DNA of 64,000 nucleotides from Gnetum montanum (Eukaryota > Streptophyta > Gnetopsida > Gnetales > Gnetaceae), in assembly GCA_015680685.1 (NCBI GenBank), contig MNCI01016492.1:828640-892639 (forward strand), given 5' to 3'. The notes under the pieces were generated by a model. It was not told where the DNA came from and did no database searches. It was given only the letters and a program-made list of their open reading frames with translations. This document shows positions 11,200-22,989 of this stretch, in pieces. Position numbers and translations under genes: made by a program. How positions within the stretch are numbered: the first letter of the stretch is position 1; each line of letters starts with the position of its first letter.

Positions 11200-11660
11200 A
11201 ACACATATGGCATCACATTGAGAGCTAATGTTGCAATTGCATTAGCTATGGTATTTTTGTTTCGGGGTACATGCTAGATATTAATGTCTACATATTGTTG
11301 TAACAAATATTTTCCTAGATCATAGTATGGTTATAAGTATTTGGCTTTACATGCATAGACTTCTATTATTTGGTTAACCACAAGTTGGGAATCACCTTTA
11401 ATCACAAATCATATAATTCCTAGGTCATGAACTACCATCATCTCCCTGATCAAACCCTTATACTCTACTATGTTGTTGGTACATGGGAACTCAAAATAGT
11501 AAGAGAAGGGTTGGATTTGACTATATGGAAATGTTATGATGGTAGCAAAACTAGTCCCATGGGCAATTGAATCTCTGTCATAGTGCATGACCTCCTTATA
11601 ACCCTTAGGCACTTGGCTAATAGTATAAATATGCTCATAAGGGAATTTAGAATCTATGGT
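11200..11660 (-). pseudogene. R3 second RNase H remnant
   Basis: The intact piece 11409-11612 reads FATIITFPYSQI, then FEFPCTNNIVEYKGLIREMMV. The continuation carries the QLVVNQ and ACKAKYLQPY words with stops. Archaeal-type RNase H of the Tat lineage. Confidence 0.7.
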
Positions 11661-11689
11661 TGCTTGGTCATCAATAGGTGAAATTGTGA

Positions 11690-12060
11690 GTTGTATGGCT
11701 ATAGCTTGATCTTTTGTTGAGGATTGAGAGATGTAATGAAGGAAAAACTTTGCGGTTATGGCTTTTCATCTGGCTATATGGCTACTCTCATAGATATTTG
11801 TAGTTATGGATCTAAGCACATTATCTTTTCAAATGACATTGACTTCACTTCTAAAGAGGTAGTGTCTTCACTTTTTCAATGAGAAGACTAGTATTAGACA
11901 ATACTTCTCTAGTTCAGTGTATCAAGTTTCATGGGTAACTAATGAATGGCTAAGATAGTATACTAGAAATTTTTCTCCATCATATCATTTCTAACAAAGT
12001 AGAGAGGTGATGGATGTGTTAGAGATGATCAGGTAGATGTAAAAAGGTTTACCTTCTTGT
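11690..12060 (-). pseudogene. R3 RNase H remnant
   Basis: Heavily broken minus-strand RNase H between RT and the second RNase H. Order and scattered words match R5 28800-29220. No usable frame remains. Confidence 0.55.
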
Positions 12061-13343
12061 GAAGGATAAACTGTTGGTAGTTGTGTCAACTATTGCTTAA
12101 GGTTTTCAAAGGCCTCTTGGCATTGAGCCATTCACTCATAGTGAATCCCTTTCATAAGCAAGTGTTGCATTATCTATAATTTATCTATAAGCCTAACAAT
12201 AAACCTATGAATAGATTACAATCTACCTTGCAATCCTTGAACTTCTTAAGGTTGGCAAGTGTTACTAATTTGGATATGATCCTGACCTTGTCAAGATATA
12301 CACATATCCTTGCTTTCAATACTATAAAGCCAAGAATATTGTCAGTCTTAACACTAAAGACACACTTCTTAGGATTGAGCCTAAGCTCCTATTTGAGACA
12401 CAATTTAAGCACAAGATCTAGGTCATTAGCATGGTTACTAGCCTCCTTGAACTTAATAGCTATGTTATCCACATAACCATTAAGCAAACCCAACATGTAA
12501 TCATTAAAGATATAATTCATGGCTCATTGATAAGTTTACCCCTACATTCTTAAGCTCAAAAGGCATCATAGTATAGTAAAAGGTTCTACAAAGGGTCATA
12601 AAGGTCATGCTAAGTTGGTGCTCTAGGTTGATCCTAATTTGCTTGTATCCTGAGAATCCATCCATAAAAGATAATAAGGCATGCCTAGCCATGGTAGTAA
12701 TAAGCTAATCAATACTAGGCAACTAGATTTCATCCTTGATAGTTGCTTTAGTTAGGTCTCAAAAATCAATGCAAATATGGATACTCCCATTTTTCTTGGG
12801 GACTACCACTATGTTGGAAACCCATTTTGTGTAGTCAATAGCCCTAATGAAACTAGCTTGATAGGGCTTCAAGATCTCATTATGAACTGCCAAGGCCAAA
12901 TCAAGTCTTATCTTATGCACTTTTTACTTAACTGGTCTAATGGTAGGATCTAGTATGATATTATGTTACACTAATTAGGTACCTAGGCTTGGCATATCTT
13001 CATAGGACTAGGCAAAGACCTTAATGTTGTTTCCTTGTAGCACCTTGATGATGCCTTGAGCTTGTTAAGGTTCCATTGAGGAGCTTAGTTTAAGGGCTTT
13101 CTCCTCATAACTATGTGTTGTGATAAGAACCTTAACTAGAGAGTCTTTAGTTATGTCATCCACCTCTAAGTCAAGGGTTTTGACTAGGTTTTTAGGCCAC
13201 TCTAGAGGTTTCTCTATTGATGCTATGCAATCAACAAGACCCTCAGGCTCAAGATCTAGGAAATTATGGTCAATGTACCATTTTACATCATCATAGGGCC
13301 CTCTTAAGCTTAAAGGTAGACTAATTAGCTCCCAAGTACTCAT
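12060..13343 (-). pseudogene. R3 reverse transcriptase remnant
   Basis: Minus-strand RT with an N-terminal linker (LRGPYDDVKWYIDHNFL, then LDLEVDDITKDSLV) matching the R4 linker LDLEAGDITEDPL. The palm includes HALLSFMDGFSGYKQIRIN, YTMMPFELKN and a catalytic box that reads YVDN in place of YVDD. Many stops. Protease and gag are absent; the upstream DNA is spacer and satellite. Confidence 0.75.
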
Positions 13344-13900
13344 GCTTTGATCCTACATGTCAACTAAACACATATTAAGTGGCACCTAGGTAAATAAAAA
13401 ATTAATAAATCATGCTTAAAATGATATAAAATCATGCAAATATGCCCTGTTCTAGTGCAAATAAGGTCATCCAAGGCTATAAATAAGGTAAAAGTAAGCA
13501 AAAAGAGTGTAATAGTGTCCAAGTAAAGGTCAAACAAAAGAAATAAGGCTATAATTGATCAATAAGGGTCATGGTTTTGCCAGTTTTAGGCCTTGGTAGG
13601 CCATGATGCCAATTTAAGGCCATAGCAAGCCAAGGTCACATGGTTCAAAATAGTTGTTAGGGAATGTCAAACCCCATCATTTGATACCAATTAGAGGTTA
13701 AAAATGAAAATAAAATAGATAAATAAAGTATAAGGCTATGTAAAGGCCACAAGAAGGTCATAAGGATCAACCATGCAACATAAGGCCAAAAACAAGTTGA
13801 AACATAAAATAAAGCATGCTACCTATGGTCAAACATGGCTAATATAGGTCAAAATAGGGTTGAATTTTGCTAGTTTTAGGCCTTAGGAGGCCATTGTCTA
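13344..13900. repeat. Spacer shared with 55940-56520
   Basis: No gene. Direct-orientation homology with 55940-56520: both contain AAGTGGCACCT, ATTAATAAA, AACCC(C/T)A(T/C)CAT and ATACCAAT in order, and both lead into a satellite array. Contains single AGTTTTAGGCCTT-type units near 13580 and 13870, so this is the RT-side border of the slot in R3. Confidence 0.65.
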
Positions 13901-14760
13901 GGCCTGCAGGGCTATTATATGGGTTTGGACATCAGTCAAGGTTGTTTTTGGGTTGTTTGGACTTAAAAGATAAGAGTTTTGGAGCTTCAACATTGAGACT
14001 CCTTCCTTCTATGTTCAGTCCCCCTTCTAGGGAGGTATGTCGGTGTGGAGGGTTTTAAGTGGCTGAGACTTGATGAATTTTGGTTAATTTTGAGCATGCA
14101 TGTGCATTCCTAGGATTTCTAGGTACACTAGACACTACCCAAGATCAAACGTTGTTAATTTTAAGGCTTTTAATTTAATTTTTAATGTTAATCTATTCTT
14201 CCCATGGTAAGCACCCCCCCACCCCCCTCGAGGGGGGTATGTCAATGTGGAGGATTTCAAGGGGCTAATTTCTAACAAATTCTGATCGTTCTTGGGCATG
14301 CATGTGCATTCTTGGCATTACCAATGTTGCTGGACATAAACCAAGATCAAAAGTTATCATTTTAAGGCTATTTTATTGGTTTTCTATGTTACCCACTTGT
14401 TTCCACATTGAGCGCCCCTCCAAGGGGTATGCTAGCATGGAGGATTCCAAGGGGCTGATTTTCAACAAGATTTTATTGATTTTTTATGTTACCCCATTGT
14501 TTCCATGCTGAGCTTCCCCTTCAAGGGGGTATGTTAGGGTGGAGGATTCCAAGGGGCTAATTTTCAAAAAAGTTTAATCAATCTTGGGCATGCATGTGCA
14601 TTCTCAGGGTTTCCAATGATGTTAGACATTTCTCAAGATCAAAACTTGTTAATTTTCAAGATTGTAAGTTAATTTTTAAGGATACCCCCTTCTTTCGATG
14701 CTAATTCCCTCCTCTAGGCTAGTATGTCAATGTGCAACATGCCAAGGGTCTGATTTTTGA
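13900..14760. repeat. Satellite array, first segment
   Basis: About four units of the satellite described at 16600-19140, recognised by GCATGCATGTGCATTC, CAAGATCAAAA and AAGGGGGTATGT(T/C)A. The array is interrupted at about 14760 by LINE-derived DNA. Small open frames here are by-products of the repeat. Confidence 0.8.
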
Positions 14761-14799
14761 CACAACCCCTGATTTTTGATAATAATTATCTAATAATAA

Positions 14800-15455
14800 C
14801 TTTCTTCATTATCATCTTTTTCTTTAGGCCAATCCTATTCCTAGTTTTCCAATTCCTAAACAAATTTGGAAAATATGGTGTAAGCTTAGTAAATATTAGA
14901 ATTGTAATCATATTACAATTTTAGAAGATATTCTTGAGCAAATTAGCCCATGGTGGCTTCCTTTTAATGAAGGATCTTAGGCTACTAATGCATCTAGATT
15001 ATGTACCACTTGGAGCAAAATTGGTATTCCTACAATTTCTTGTCTACATATGCATGATAGATGGCTTACTTGGAATGAAGCTTCTAACCTTTATGATTTG
15101 AATAAAATGAGGAAAAAGAGTTTCAAAAATTAATTTCATATTTTGAGAACATATTTAAAGCCAATAATAATTTGCATTAGGCTTTTGAGAATGATGGCAA
15201 ATATGTTTTTCCTTTTAATTCAAAAGTTACTTATGAGATTATTACAAAGAATGATTTTATTCATAACAAATTATCATTTTACTTTTGGATAAGAAAAATA
15301 GAAGATATTTAAAGAGTTCCTACATTTCCTAGAATTCATATGTTTTTATGGTGTCTTATCCATCAAGGTCTCCTATTGGCACTCTCATCTTAAACATATG
15401 AGAAATGTTTCTGCTCAATGTCCTCTTTGTAGAAGTGAAGACTCATTTTCGCATG
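14800..15455 (+). pseudogene. LINE (L1-like) ORF2 C-terminal remnant
   Basis: Plus-strand remnant of the 3' end of a plant non-LTR retrotransposon. In order: HDRWLTWNEASNLYDLN; a block YVFPFNSKVTYEII; PTFPRIHMFLWCLIHQGLL, like the conserved W-P-PPKI-FLWR-LH segment; and a zinc-knuckle end CPLCRSEDSFSHVC matching the zf-RVT pattern CxxC-x7-H. Stops and frameshifts are frequent. No polymerase domain is present, as in a 5'-truncated insertion. Confidence 0.6.
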
Positions 15456-15540
15456 TGTGTGTGTGTGTGTTTTTTTTTTCTTTTTTTCTTTTTCTTTTTT
15501 TCCTTTTTCTTCTCTTCTTTATCCCTCTTTTTTTTTGGAG
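15456..15540. repeat. TG and pyrimidine low-complexity tract
   Basis: A (TG)n run of about seven units followed by about 65 bases of almost pure T and C. Overlapping frames (poly-F on one strand, poly-K on the other) are composition artefacts. Confidence 0.85.
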
Positions 15541-16600
15541 TTTCCTATTGCTCAACATGCTTGAAAATGGACATCCATAATTTGTAAGAACTTTGAACCA
15601 AGCATAAATAAATTCATATTTAGTGATCAACCTACTTCATTTCTTTGCATTTGGAATTGTCTTCAACTACTTTTTCTCTACTTTATTTGGAAGCTTTGGT
15701 GTAGTTATTTTCTAACATCAAGAGCATAACTATGACCTCTCTTCAAATGTCAAATACTAGATTTTCAAATATGTCACTTTTCAAAAACACCTTCAAGCAA
15801 AAAAAATTCTCACTAGAAATTGAATAATTAATTTGTTTTATAACAATACCTTTTTTTTTTTTTTGGTTGAAGACTCAAAGATAAAAAGCTTTTAGCTTTT
15901 GTTGCTATTTGATATATTCTTTTTTCTTTAGAGAGAGTTTTTTTCTTCTCTTTACAAAAACCTTTTAGTAAGAAATGAAAACTTGTGAAAATGCTTCTTA
16001 ATAAGATCAAGGTCTTTTTAGAACAATGATTTAATGTACTCAAAAAAATTTTAGTATTATTATTAATTTTTATACTTTGTTGTTGCAGTGATAATTCTCA
16101 CTGATTTTACAATAGCATGTGTGCCAGCCACTTTAATTTGAATCATTCATGGGCAAAACCAACACAAGGCGAGCACCATATCCCTATGTTGTAATCTTGT
16201 CGCAGCTACTTCAGCCTCAAGCCTTAGCTTTTCCTTTTCAGTTGTGCCTCAATTATCATTCAAGGAGGCACCAACATAGGGGGAGTTATTTCATGCTTTT
16301 ACTAAAAGGTAGTATAGTAGGAAAACTTGATTTCAACTCTTCATCATAAAAAAAATGAGCAAAGGAAAGCCTTTTTCTAGTAATATTTTATTATTTTTTA
16401 AAAAAAGATCCTTATTGGTAAATGCTCTTGAAAATTTTATGATCTAACTTGAGAGATCTTTTGGTTCTATTTCTTTATAAGTACCTAAGAGCCTTAGTGC
16501 ATATTTATTAAGAAGTACTCATCTTTAATTATCTCAAGTATTCTAATTGGTACTTGAAATGGTGTTCCCAATTTCTTTTGAGAAAACTTGAAGTATATCT
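15541..16600. other. AT-rich DNA, no gene; probably rest of the LINE
   Basis: Possible continuation of the LINE tail (SIWNCLQL, FIWKLW) up to about 15750, then simple AT-rich sequence with T and A runs. No domain seen. Confidence 0.4.
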
Positions 16601-19140
16601 ATATAGATAGATATTTTTTTTGGACAAGTAATTAATTTTGGGCATGCATGTGCATTCTAAGGGTTAGTGTTGCTACTAGACAATGCCCAAGATCAAAATT
16701 TATTAGTTCAAAGGATTTTAAAATGGTTTTTGAAGTTACCCCATTCGTTCCATGCTAAGCCCAACCTCCAAGGGGGTAAGCTAGCATGGAAAACAAAAAG
16801 GGGATGATTTTTGAAAATTTTGATTAGTTTTAGGCATGCATGTCCATTCCTAGGGTTTTTAGTGCTACCAGACATTGCCCAAGATCAAAAGTTATCAATT
16901 TTAAGGTTTTTAAATTATATTTTGATGTTATCTCTTTGTTTCCATGTAGAGTGGCCCTAGCCAGCCCCCACCCACTTCTCTAGGGATGATAATCCATTAT
17001 CAAAGACTCCAAGGGGTTAATTTCTAATAAATTTTAAATGGTCTTGGACATGCATGTGAATTGGTATTGCTAGTGCTATTGGACATCACCCAACATCAAA
17101 AGTTGTTAATTTTAGTCATTTTTAGATTTTTAAGGATTATCCCCTTATTTCCATTCTAAAACCCCTTAACAGGGGGGTATGTTAGCATGGAGGATTTTAA
17201 GGAGCTAATTGTTGACAAATTTTGATTAGTTTTTTGACATGCATGTGCATGCTTGAGGTTTTCAATCTTTCCCAACACTACCCAAGATGAAAAGTTATTA
17301 ATTTTAAGGTTTTTAAATTGGATTTTGAAGTTACCGCATTATTTCCATGTTGAGGCCCCCTCTAGGGGGATAAGCCAATGTGAAAGACTCCAAGGCAATA
17401 ATTTTTGACAAATTTTGATTAGTCTTGGGTATGCATGTGCATTCCTAGGATTGTTGATGCTACTAGACATACCTAAGATCAAACATTGTTAGTTTTAAAG
17501 CTTTTAAATTGCTTGTAGAAGTTACCCCATTATTTCCATGCTAAACCCCCTAGTCAGGGGGTAATCTAGCATGAAAGACTCTAAGGGGCTAATTTTTAAC
17601 AAATTTTGATCAATCGTGGACATGCATGTGCATTCATGGGGTTACTAGTGTTGCTGGACATCACCCAAGATCAAAATCTATTAATTTTAAGGCTATTTTA
17701 TTGACTTTTTATGTTACCCCTTTGTCTCCATGTTGAGCTCCCCCTCCAAAGGGGTATGTCAACATGGAGGATTCCAAGGGACTAATTTTTGATAAATTTT
17801 TATTAGTCATGGATATGCATGTGTATTCTTGGGATCGCTAGTGCTTCTAGACATCACCTAAGATCAAAAGTGTTAATTTTAAAGGGTATTTTATTGATTG
17901 TTTCTATTACCTCCTTATTTCCTTACTAAGTGTCCCTCCCCCTTATAGGGGGTATGTTAGTTTGGAGGATTATAAGGGGCTAATTTTTGAAAAAAATTTA
18001 TTAGTCTTGGACATGCATGTGCATTCTTGGGATTGTTGGTGTTTCCAAACATTGCCCAAGATCAAAACTTGTAAATTTTAGACTCTTAAGTTAATTTTTG
18101 AGGTTACCCCCCTTGTTTTCATGTTGCGCCCACCTCCAAGGGGTATGTTAATGTGGAAGATCCTAATGGACTAATTTTTGAAAAAGTTTGATCAGTTTTG
18201 AATATGCATGTGCATTCTTGGGGTTGTCGGTGTTGCTAGACATTAACCAAGATCAAAAGTTGTCAGTTTTAAGGATTTTAAATTGGTTTTTAAAGTTACT
18301 CCCTTGTTTCCACAATAAACCCCCTATCCAATAAGGTTAGCTAGTGTGGAAGACTCTAAGGGAATATGTTTTGAGAAATTTTAATCAATTTTGGGCATGC
18401 ATGTGCATTCCTGCAGTTGTTGGACACTACCAAAGATCAAAACTTGTTAGTTTTAAGGCTATTTTATTGATTTTTCATGTTACCCCTTTGATTCCATGCT
18501 AAGCTCCCCTCTAGGGGGTATGTCAATGTGGAGGATTCCAAGGGGTTGATTTTTGACAAATTTTATTTAGTCTTGTGCATACATGTGCATATTCCTAGGG
18601 TTACTAGTGCTACTGGACATCACCCAAGATCAAAAATTGTTAATTTTAACATTATTTTATTGATTTTTTTTATGCTAGGAAAATATTTTCATGTTGAGGC
18701 CTTCCCCCACCTCTCCCCCACCCTACCCCTTCTAGGGGGTATGTAAGCTTGGAGGATTCCAAGGGGTTGATTTTTAACAAATTTTGATTAGTCTTGGGCA
18801 TGCATGTTCATTCTTGGGGTTGTTGGTGTGCAAAACACTACCCAAGATCAAAACTTGTCAATTTTAGGTATTTTAAGTTAATTTTTGAGGTTACTTCCTT
18901 TTTTCCATGCTAAACAGCACCCCCCCCTCTCCACCCTCCAAGGGGGTATGTTAGCATGGAAGATCATAAGGGACTAATTTTTGACAAATTTTGATTAGTT
19001 TTGGATATGTATGTACATTCCTAGGGTTGCCAGTGCTTTTGGACATTTTCCAAGATAAAAATTTGTTAGTTTTAATGTTTTTAAGTTAAATTTTGAAGTT
19101 ACCCCCATGTTTCCATGGTGTGCCCCCTTCCCCCCTCCAA
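16600..19140. repeat. Satellite array, about 13 units of about 190-200 bp
   Basis: Head-to-tail units with this order: AAGGGGCTAATTTTT; GACAAATTTTGATTAGT; GGCATGCATGTGCATT; GGTTG-TAGTG-T; GACAT-ACCCAAGATCAAAA; TTGTTAATTTTAAGG; TTACCCC; then a hairpin (TCCATGCTAA, a C-run, a G-run, TTAGCATGGA). The GCATGCATGTGCATT word recurs at about 16646, 16835, 17048, 17238, 17431, 17621, 17815, 18013, 18205, 18396, 18798. Units are diverged. It lies beside the RT end of R3, where protease and gag would be expected. Confidence 0.9.
17533..17576. repeat. Two-step hairpin in a satellite unit (example)
   Basis: Outer arms TTTC(C)ATGCTA and TAGCATGAAA pair with one bulged C. Inner arms CCCCCT and AGGGGG pair exactly around AGTC. 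Corresponding hairpins occur in most units, with changed but still pairing arms, for example CCCCT/AGGGG near 14417. Confidence 0.8.
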
Positions 19141-20093
19141 GGGGCTAAGCCAGGGGGTAAGAACCAAGTGGGTGAAAACCAAAAGGGTTATCAACTACCA
19201 ATGATCATGAAGGAACAACAAGGCTCTCAATGCAAGAACTATGGTTACTAGAGGTTGTGGAAGAGGATTTTTATGTTATACCCCCTTAAACCCCCATGTT
19301 AGCTCCACACCATATGCATGGAGGGAGGGTTCACCAACATGGGGTATGGTACAAGATGTGATAGAGGGGAAAGACGGGGTGATATGGGAGGATCTCACAC
19401 CTTATAAAGCTAACATTAGTAAAAAGGGGGTGAAATATATTCAAGGTATAGTGAAAAAGATGTAAATTTTGATAGTTGAAACTACTATATAGTTTAAACT
19501 TGGTGAAAATAGGCAAAAATGATCAAAATAGATTACTTATTATAAGTAGTAAGTTGGTGATATGGGGGGTTTACCTCTTTACCAAAAATGGCAAGCTAAG
19601 AACGTTGGGGTGAAGCTTCATCCATGTTGGTCTCCTAGCTATCACACCCCCAAGTGTGATAGGGGGGTAAGAGAGGGTAAGATGTGGGAATCTCATAGCT
19701 TCTAAAACCAACATTGGTGAAAGGGAGGAAAGTGGGATTGCCAAAATAGGAACCTACATCTTTCTCAAAATGGTTTTAGAAACTACCCAAATTCAACCAT
19801 AAAGGAAGTGGGAAAGTACTTTTGATTGGTAATGATGTCAGTGTTGGTTTTGTGATGAGAATTGTTGCTAAAGTTAAATGTTGGTGTTTGGGTATTTGAC
19901 ACTCGATATTGGGTAACTTAACACCCAAGCACCTACAAATTCAACATTGGGGTTTCTAGTATAAGGTGATGAGGGGCAACTTTGGATTTTCAAAGGGGCT
20001 TTTAGGGTTTTCACTATGAAAATTAGAAATTTCTAGTAGGTAGGGAACATTGGCTATGGGAACAATCAGATTTGACTATAGAAATTAGGAAAA
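19141..20093 (-). other. R3 leader, no gene
   Basis: Region between the satellite array and the R3 primer binding site. It has satellite-like remnants near 19260-19340 (CCCCCATGTTAG, CATGGAGGGAGGG). No gag similarity, so R3 has lost gag and protease between here and the array. Confidence 0.5.
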
Positions 20094-20095
20094 GG

Positions 20096-20112
20096 TACTC
20101 CTTCTAGCATCA
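20096..20112 (-). other. R3 primer binding site (degenerate)
   Basis: On the minus strand TGATGCTAGAAGGAGTA, differing by few bases from the R4 site TGGCGCTAGAAGGAGGG. It lies nine bases inside the inferred LTR end, on the side where a 5' LTR of a minus-strand element should have it. Confidence 0.65.
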
Positions 20113-20121
20113 AGAAATTAT

Positions 20122-20257
20122 TGCAAATGGAAAATCTTAGTTGCTAGAGAAAACCAAGGATTCTTGGTCACAAGTAGCCTTAGCCCTGAATCCGCTACGA
20201 CCTCAACAAGAAACATGGGATTCAAGATGCCCTAGATAATTCGATAGATCACCCAGG
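20122..20257 (-). mobile_element. R3 5' LTR, distal piece
   Basis: Begins TG next to the primer binding site. It is continuous with 52836-54229 once R4 is removed; together they give an LTR of about 1530 bp. The junction sequence GTTCCTAGTTGATCTATC of the R2 LTR spans the point where R4 inserted, which confirms continuity. Confidence 0.7.
20253..20257. repeat. R4 target site duplication, left copy CCAGG
   Basis: CCAGG here and at 52831-52835 flanks the two R4 LTRs. Five bases is the normal duplication length for Ty3/gypsy integration. Confidence 0.85.
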
Positions 20258-21817
20258 CGGAACGACGGAAAATGTCAGTAGCTAGAAATACCAGACAAAA
20301 ATCTATGTACACAGTCTTAACTACGGATCCGTGTGAGGGCCATGCTAGAGGAAACGAATCCACAGTGCCCTGAACGGTCTTGTCGATCAGATTAGGGACT
20401 TACTCAATTACTAAATCGATGAAGATTATAGATATTCCGTGGAAAAATCTGATTTGGTGAATTGCCAAAGGAGAAGAAAACAATGTAGATAACAACAACG
20501 TCCACACGACAAGAAGGATTGGATTTAAGGAAAATGCGCAATTCCAAGATCTGTACTTTGACCCGAAAACTGGGTATATGGCATACAAATTTCCAATGGA
20601 AAGGCTCTGCTTATCTTGTGTGAAGCATACACAAAATAACAAGAAAACTGTTCAACAAGGAGTACAGGATGGAGTTCGATCTACCTCGTAAGCCAAAGAT
20701 GGGATGCAAGGAAGGTCAAGCTCTGACGTCTATTGATTAAATGTTTCTGATCAATAAACCTTACAAACTGCACCAGATAATCTCTCGATCTCTAATCTGC
20801 TCTTTTTGCCTTCGGTAGTCTCTGCTCAAAGCTGCCAATGGTCGCAAATGGAGAGAGTTTTGTTTTCACCAAAGGAGTGATCGCTCCTGCTGCAAATGCC
20901 CAAGTAAAATGTCTCCTGTCTCTACTAAAAGGTGATGCTGCCAAAAGTTACAGATGCCCGGGGGATCCTTGTTTCTTTGCCAACTGGAGTATTTATAAGT
21001 TCGGCCACATATGGAGAAAGCATGACCCTGATGACACGTGTCCCGAACCTTCAAAATACCGTTGACCGGGTAAACTTTATGTTGAAGTTGGCTATGTCGT
21101 GTCACGTTTCGGGAAGGGGAGCAAAATACGTTGTCGACCACTTCCGCCAAAGCTACTTCATGATTACGCACAATACGCTCATCAACGTATTATGCGTGTG
21201 GATAGTAGATGCGTAACCGCTTTAGCTGGCTTTATGTTGTATTACACTTGCTTACGCTACGTCGCATGGCAGAGTGTAATAGAGTATGGGAGTAGTTGAT
21301 GCCAGCTGTTTTACACTTATTTACACTGCAAAGCATAATAGAGCGTAAAAATGGTCAACTTTACAATGAATTACGCTTGTCCACACTGCATAGTGTAATA
21401 AGCGTAAAGTGACCAATCTCCAAAGAAAAGAAGTTAATTTGCAGCTCTTCCTTGTACCCTGACTTTGTCTTCTTTGAAGCTCATTACGTTGCCCTGCGTA
21501 AAAGAGCATAAACTCGACCCTGAGCAAAATACTTAGCCGAATATGTGACAAGTTTTAAACTTTAAAATTCGTCAAAACTGCCGAAGTAAGTTGCTTTCTG
21601 ATATTGGGCTACGCTAAACAAAATTACGTTGAGCGACACTACGCTATGTTGCGTAATGTAGCATAAAGAGAGAAAACAAAGTATGTTCAAAATCTATGAA
21701 AAACTCGGAGACTTGGTGTTGTGCACCTCTTTGCTATCTTTTGAATTGCTGTCGCAAACTTCCGCCCGAATTGCGAATCTTCGCTTGAGGCCGATTTGCA
21801 ATTTCTATGGTGTTTCA
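20258..21817 (-). mobile_element. R4 3' LTR
   Basis: Homologous over its whole length with 51271-52830. The outer TG is mutated to CG; the other end reads GGTGTTTCA. It carries a GCGTAAT-rich block (about 21180-21670) with words such as GCGTAATAGAG and TACGCTATGTTGCGTAA. Open frames inside are duplicated in the other LTR with different breaks and are not genes. Confidence 0.9.
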
Positions 21818-21830
21818 ATGGCCCCTCTTT
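21818..21830 (-). other. R4 polypurine tract
   Basis: Minus strand AAAGAGGGGCCAT, directly before LTR start TGAAACACC. Confidence 0.85.
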
Positions 21831-22545
21831 GTTGACGGTTAGAGGGCTTCCCCGAAAGATGTCGATAAAAAATATGAAACACTGGATAGGTAAAAGTACC
21901 AATAGCATTCATCAATGATTACTCAAGTGTCACCTTGTCAACATAGAGATGTAGAGATAAGGGAAATGGGAGATAGGATAGTATAGGAGGAAACAAGTTC
22001 GGGAAAGACCCAAATGAGTAGGGATAGCTTTTTTTTTCTGCGTCCACTAGGCGAGTTGTGTTATGCCTGTTCAGGGACTTGAGGGTAATGCAGATGCAGA
22101 AAGTATGTGCTGTGTATGTACATTTTGCGTACGGGAAGCAGATGGTGAAGATGTAGAGAAGTAAAAGCTAGGGGTAGGATTATAAGGAAAACAGGGATGC
22201 ACTCCTAAGTGGAAAGGCTAACTTAAGTAGCCATTTGAAAATGCTGGTGGTACTACACCACTCAAATGAATGCACCTTTGAATGACGTCCTCGTAACAAG
22301 TAACCTGCAACCAAAGAAGAAAGCAGAGGATAACAATGCTCGTGCGAATCGCCAGTGAGGTTGTTAAAACAAGTGTCGTTTTGGGCAAGACAGAGTGGGC
22401 GGGCCATGAAAGAGGAACTGTAGCATGAGGCTAGAGTTTTCAACATTGATGGTCGGCCCAGCATATCGCCACCAAAGAACATCAGACTCAGCACACCTGA
22501 CGAGTTATGCAAAGAACTAGCTAGGTGAATATGTGAAGCCAGAGT
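21831..22545 (-). other. R4 3' UTR; integrase deleted
   Basis: Only about 0.7 kb separates the second RNase H from the polypurine tract, against about 2.3 kb in R5. The sequence resembles the R1 3' UTR, not integrase. No catalytic-core or zinc-binding words are found on either strand, and the minisatellite that normally follows integrase is also gone. The 110-residue frame at 22180-22512 has no similarity I recognise. Confidence 0.7.
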
Positions 22546-22910
22546 CTAATAGTGATGATGAGCAGAGATCCCCAAGGTCTTCGTTGACGAGAACTCCTTC
22601 GGGGCTCCGGTTGGTGAAGCTAAACTCTCTTTAGCCATATCGCAGTAGGGCTGTAAATGTGCAGCCTTGTAGGCGTAGACTCCTGTGATCTGATTTATAA
22701 CGAGCATCGAATCAACCCTAATTGCCAGGTGTCGAACATCAAGTTCTTTGGCAGTTACTAATCCCCTGAGAAGCCCCTCGTACTCTGCCACATTGTTTGT
22801 ATAGGAAAATGTTAAGTGATAAGCGTGAAGACACACATTCTCAAGTGATAGCGTAATAACTGTAGCGGCGCTGCCGCCTCTAACGGTTGAAGCTCCGTCA
22901 AAGTATAATG
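22546..22910 (-). pseudogene. R4 second (archaeal-type) RNase H
   Basis: Open piece MCLHAYHLTFSYTNNVAEYEG, then LLRGLVTAKELDVRHLAIRVDSML, VINQITGVYAYKAAHLQPYCDMAKES. An upstream frame carries DGASTV and GGSAATVITLS-like text. The domain is cut short at its C-terminus where the integrase deletion begins (near 22560). Confidence 0.8.
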
Positions 22911-22989
22911 TTGCTTCGGGGCTTGTTAAAATAGGGCTTAAACTATGTACATGTTTATCTGGAAATTCAGGCTCTATGGTCGCCTGACT

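Noticed and set aside
15415-15630. Lysine-rich minus-strand frame and phenylalanine-rich plus-strand frames
   Set aside because: Artefacts of the (TG)n and pyrimidine tract.
19241-19465. 74-residue plus-strand frame near the R3 leader
   Set aside because: Overlaps satellite-like words and has no similarity.
20838-21216. Overlapping frames in R4 LTR (also at 51851-52229)
   Set aside because: Present in both LTR copies, changing frame between them; no domain and no codon conservation evident.
22180-22512. 110-residue minus-strand frame in R4 3' UTR
   Set aside because: No recognisable domain, and the region aligns with the non-coding 3' UTR of R1.
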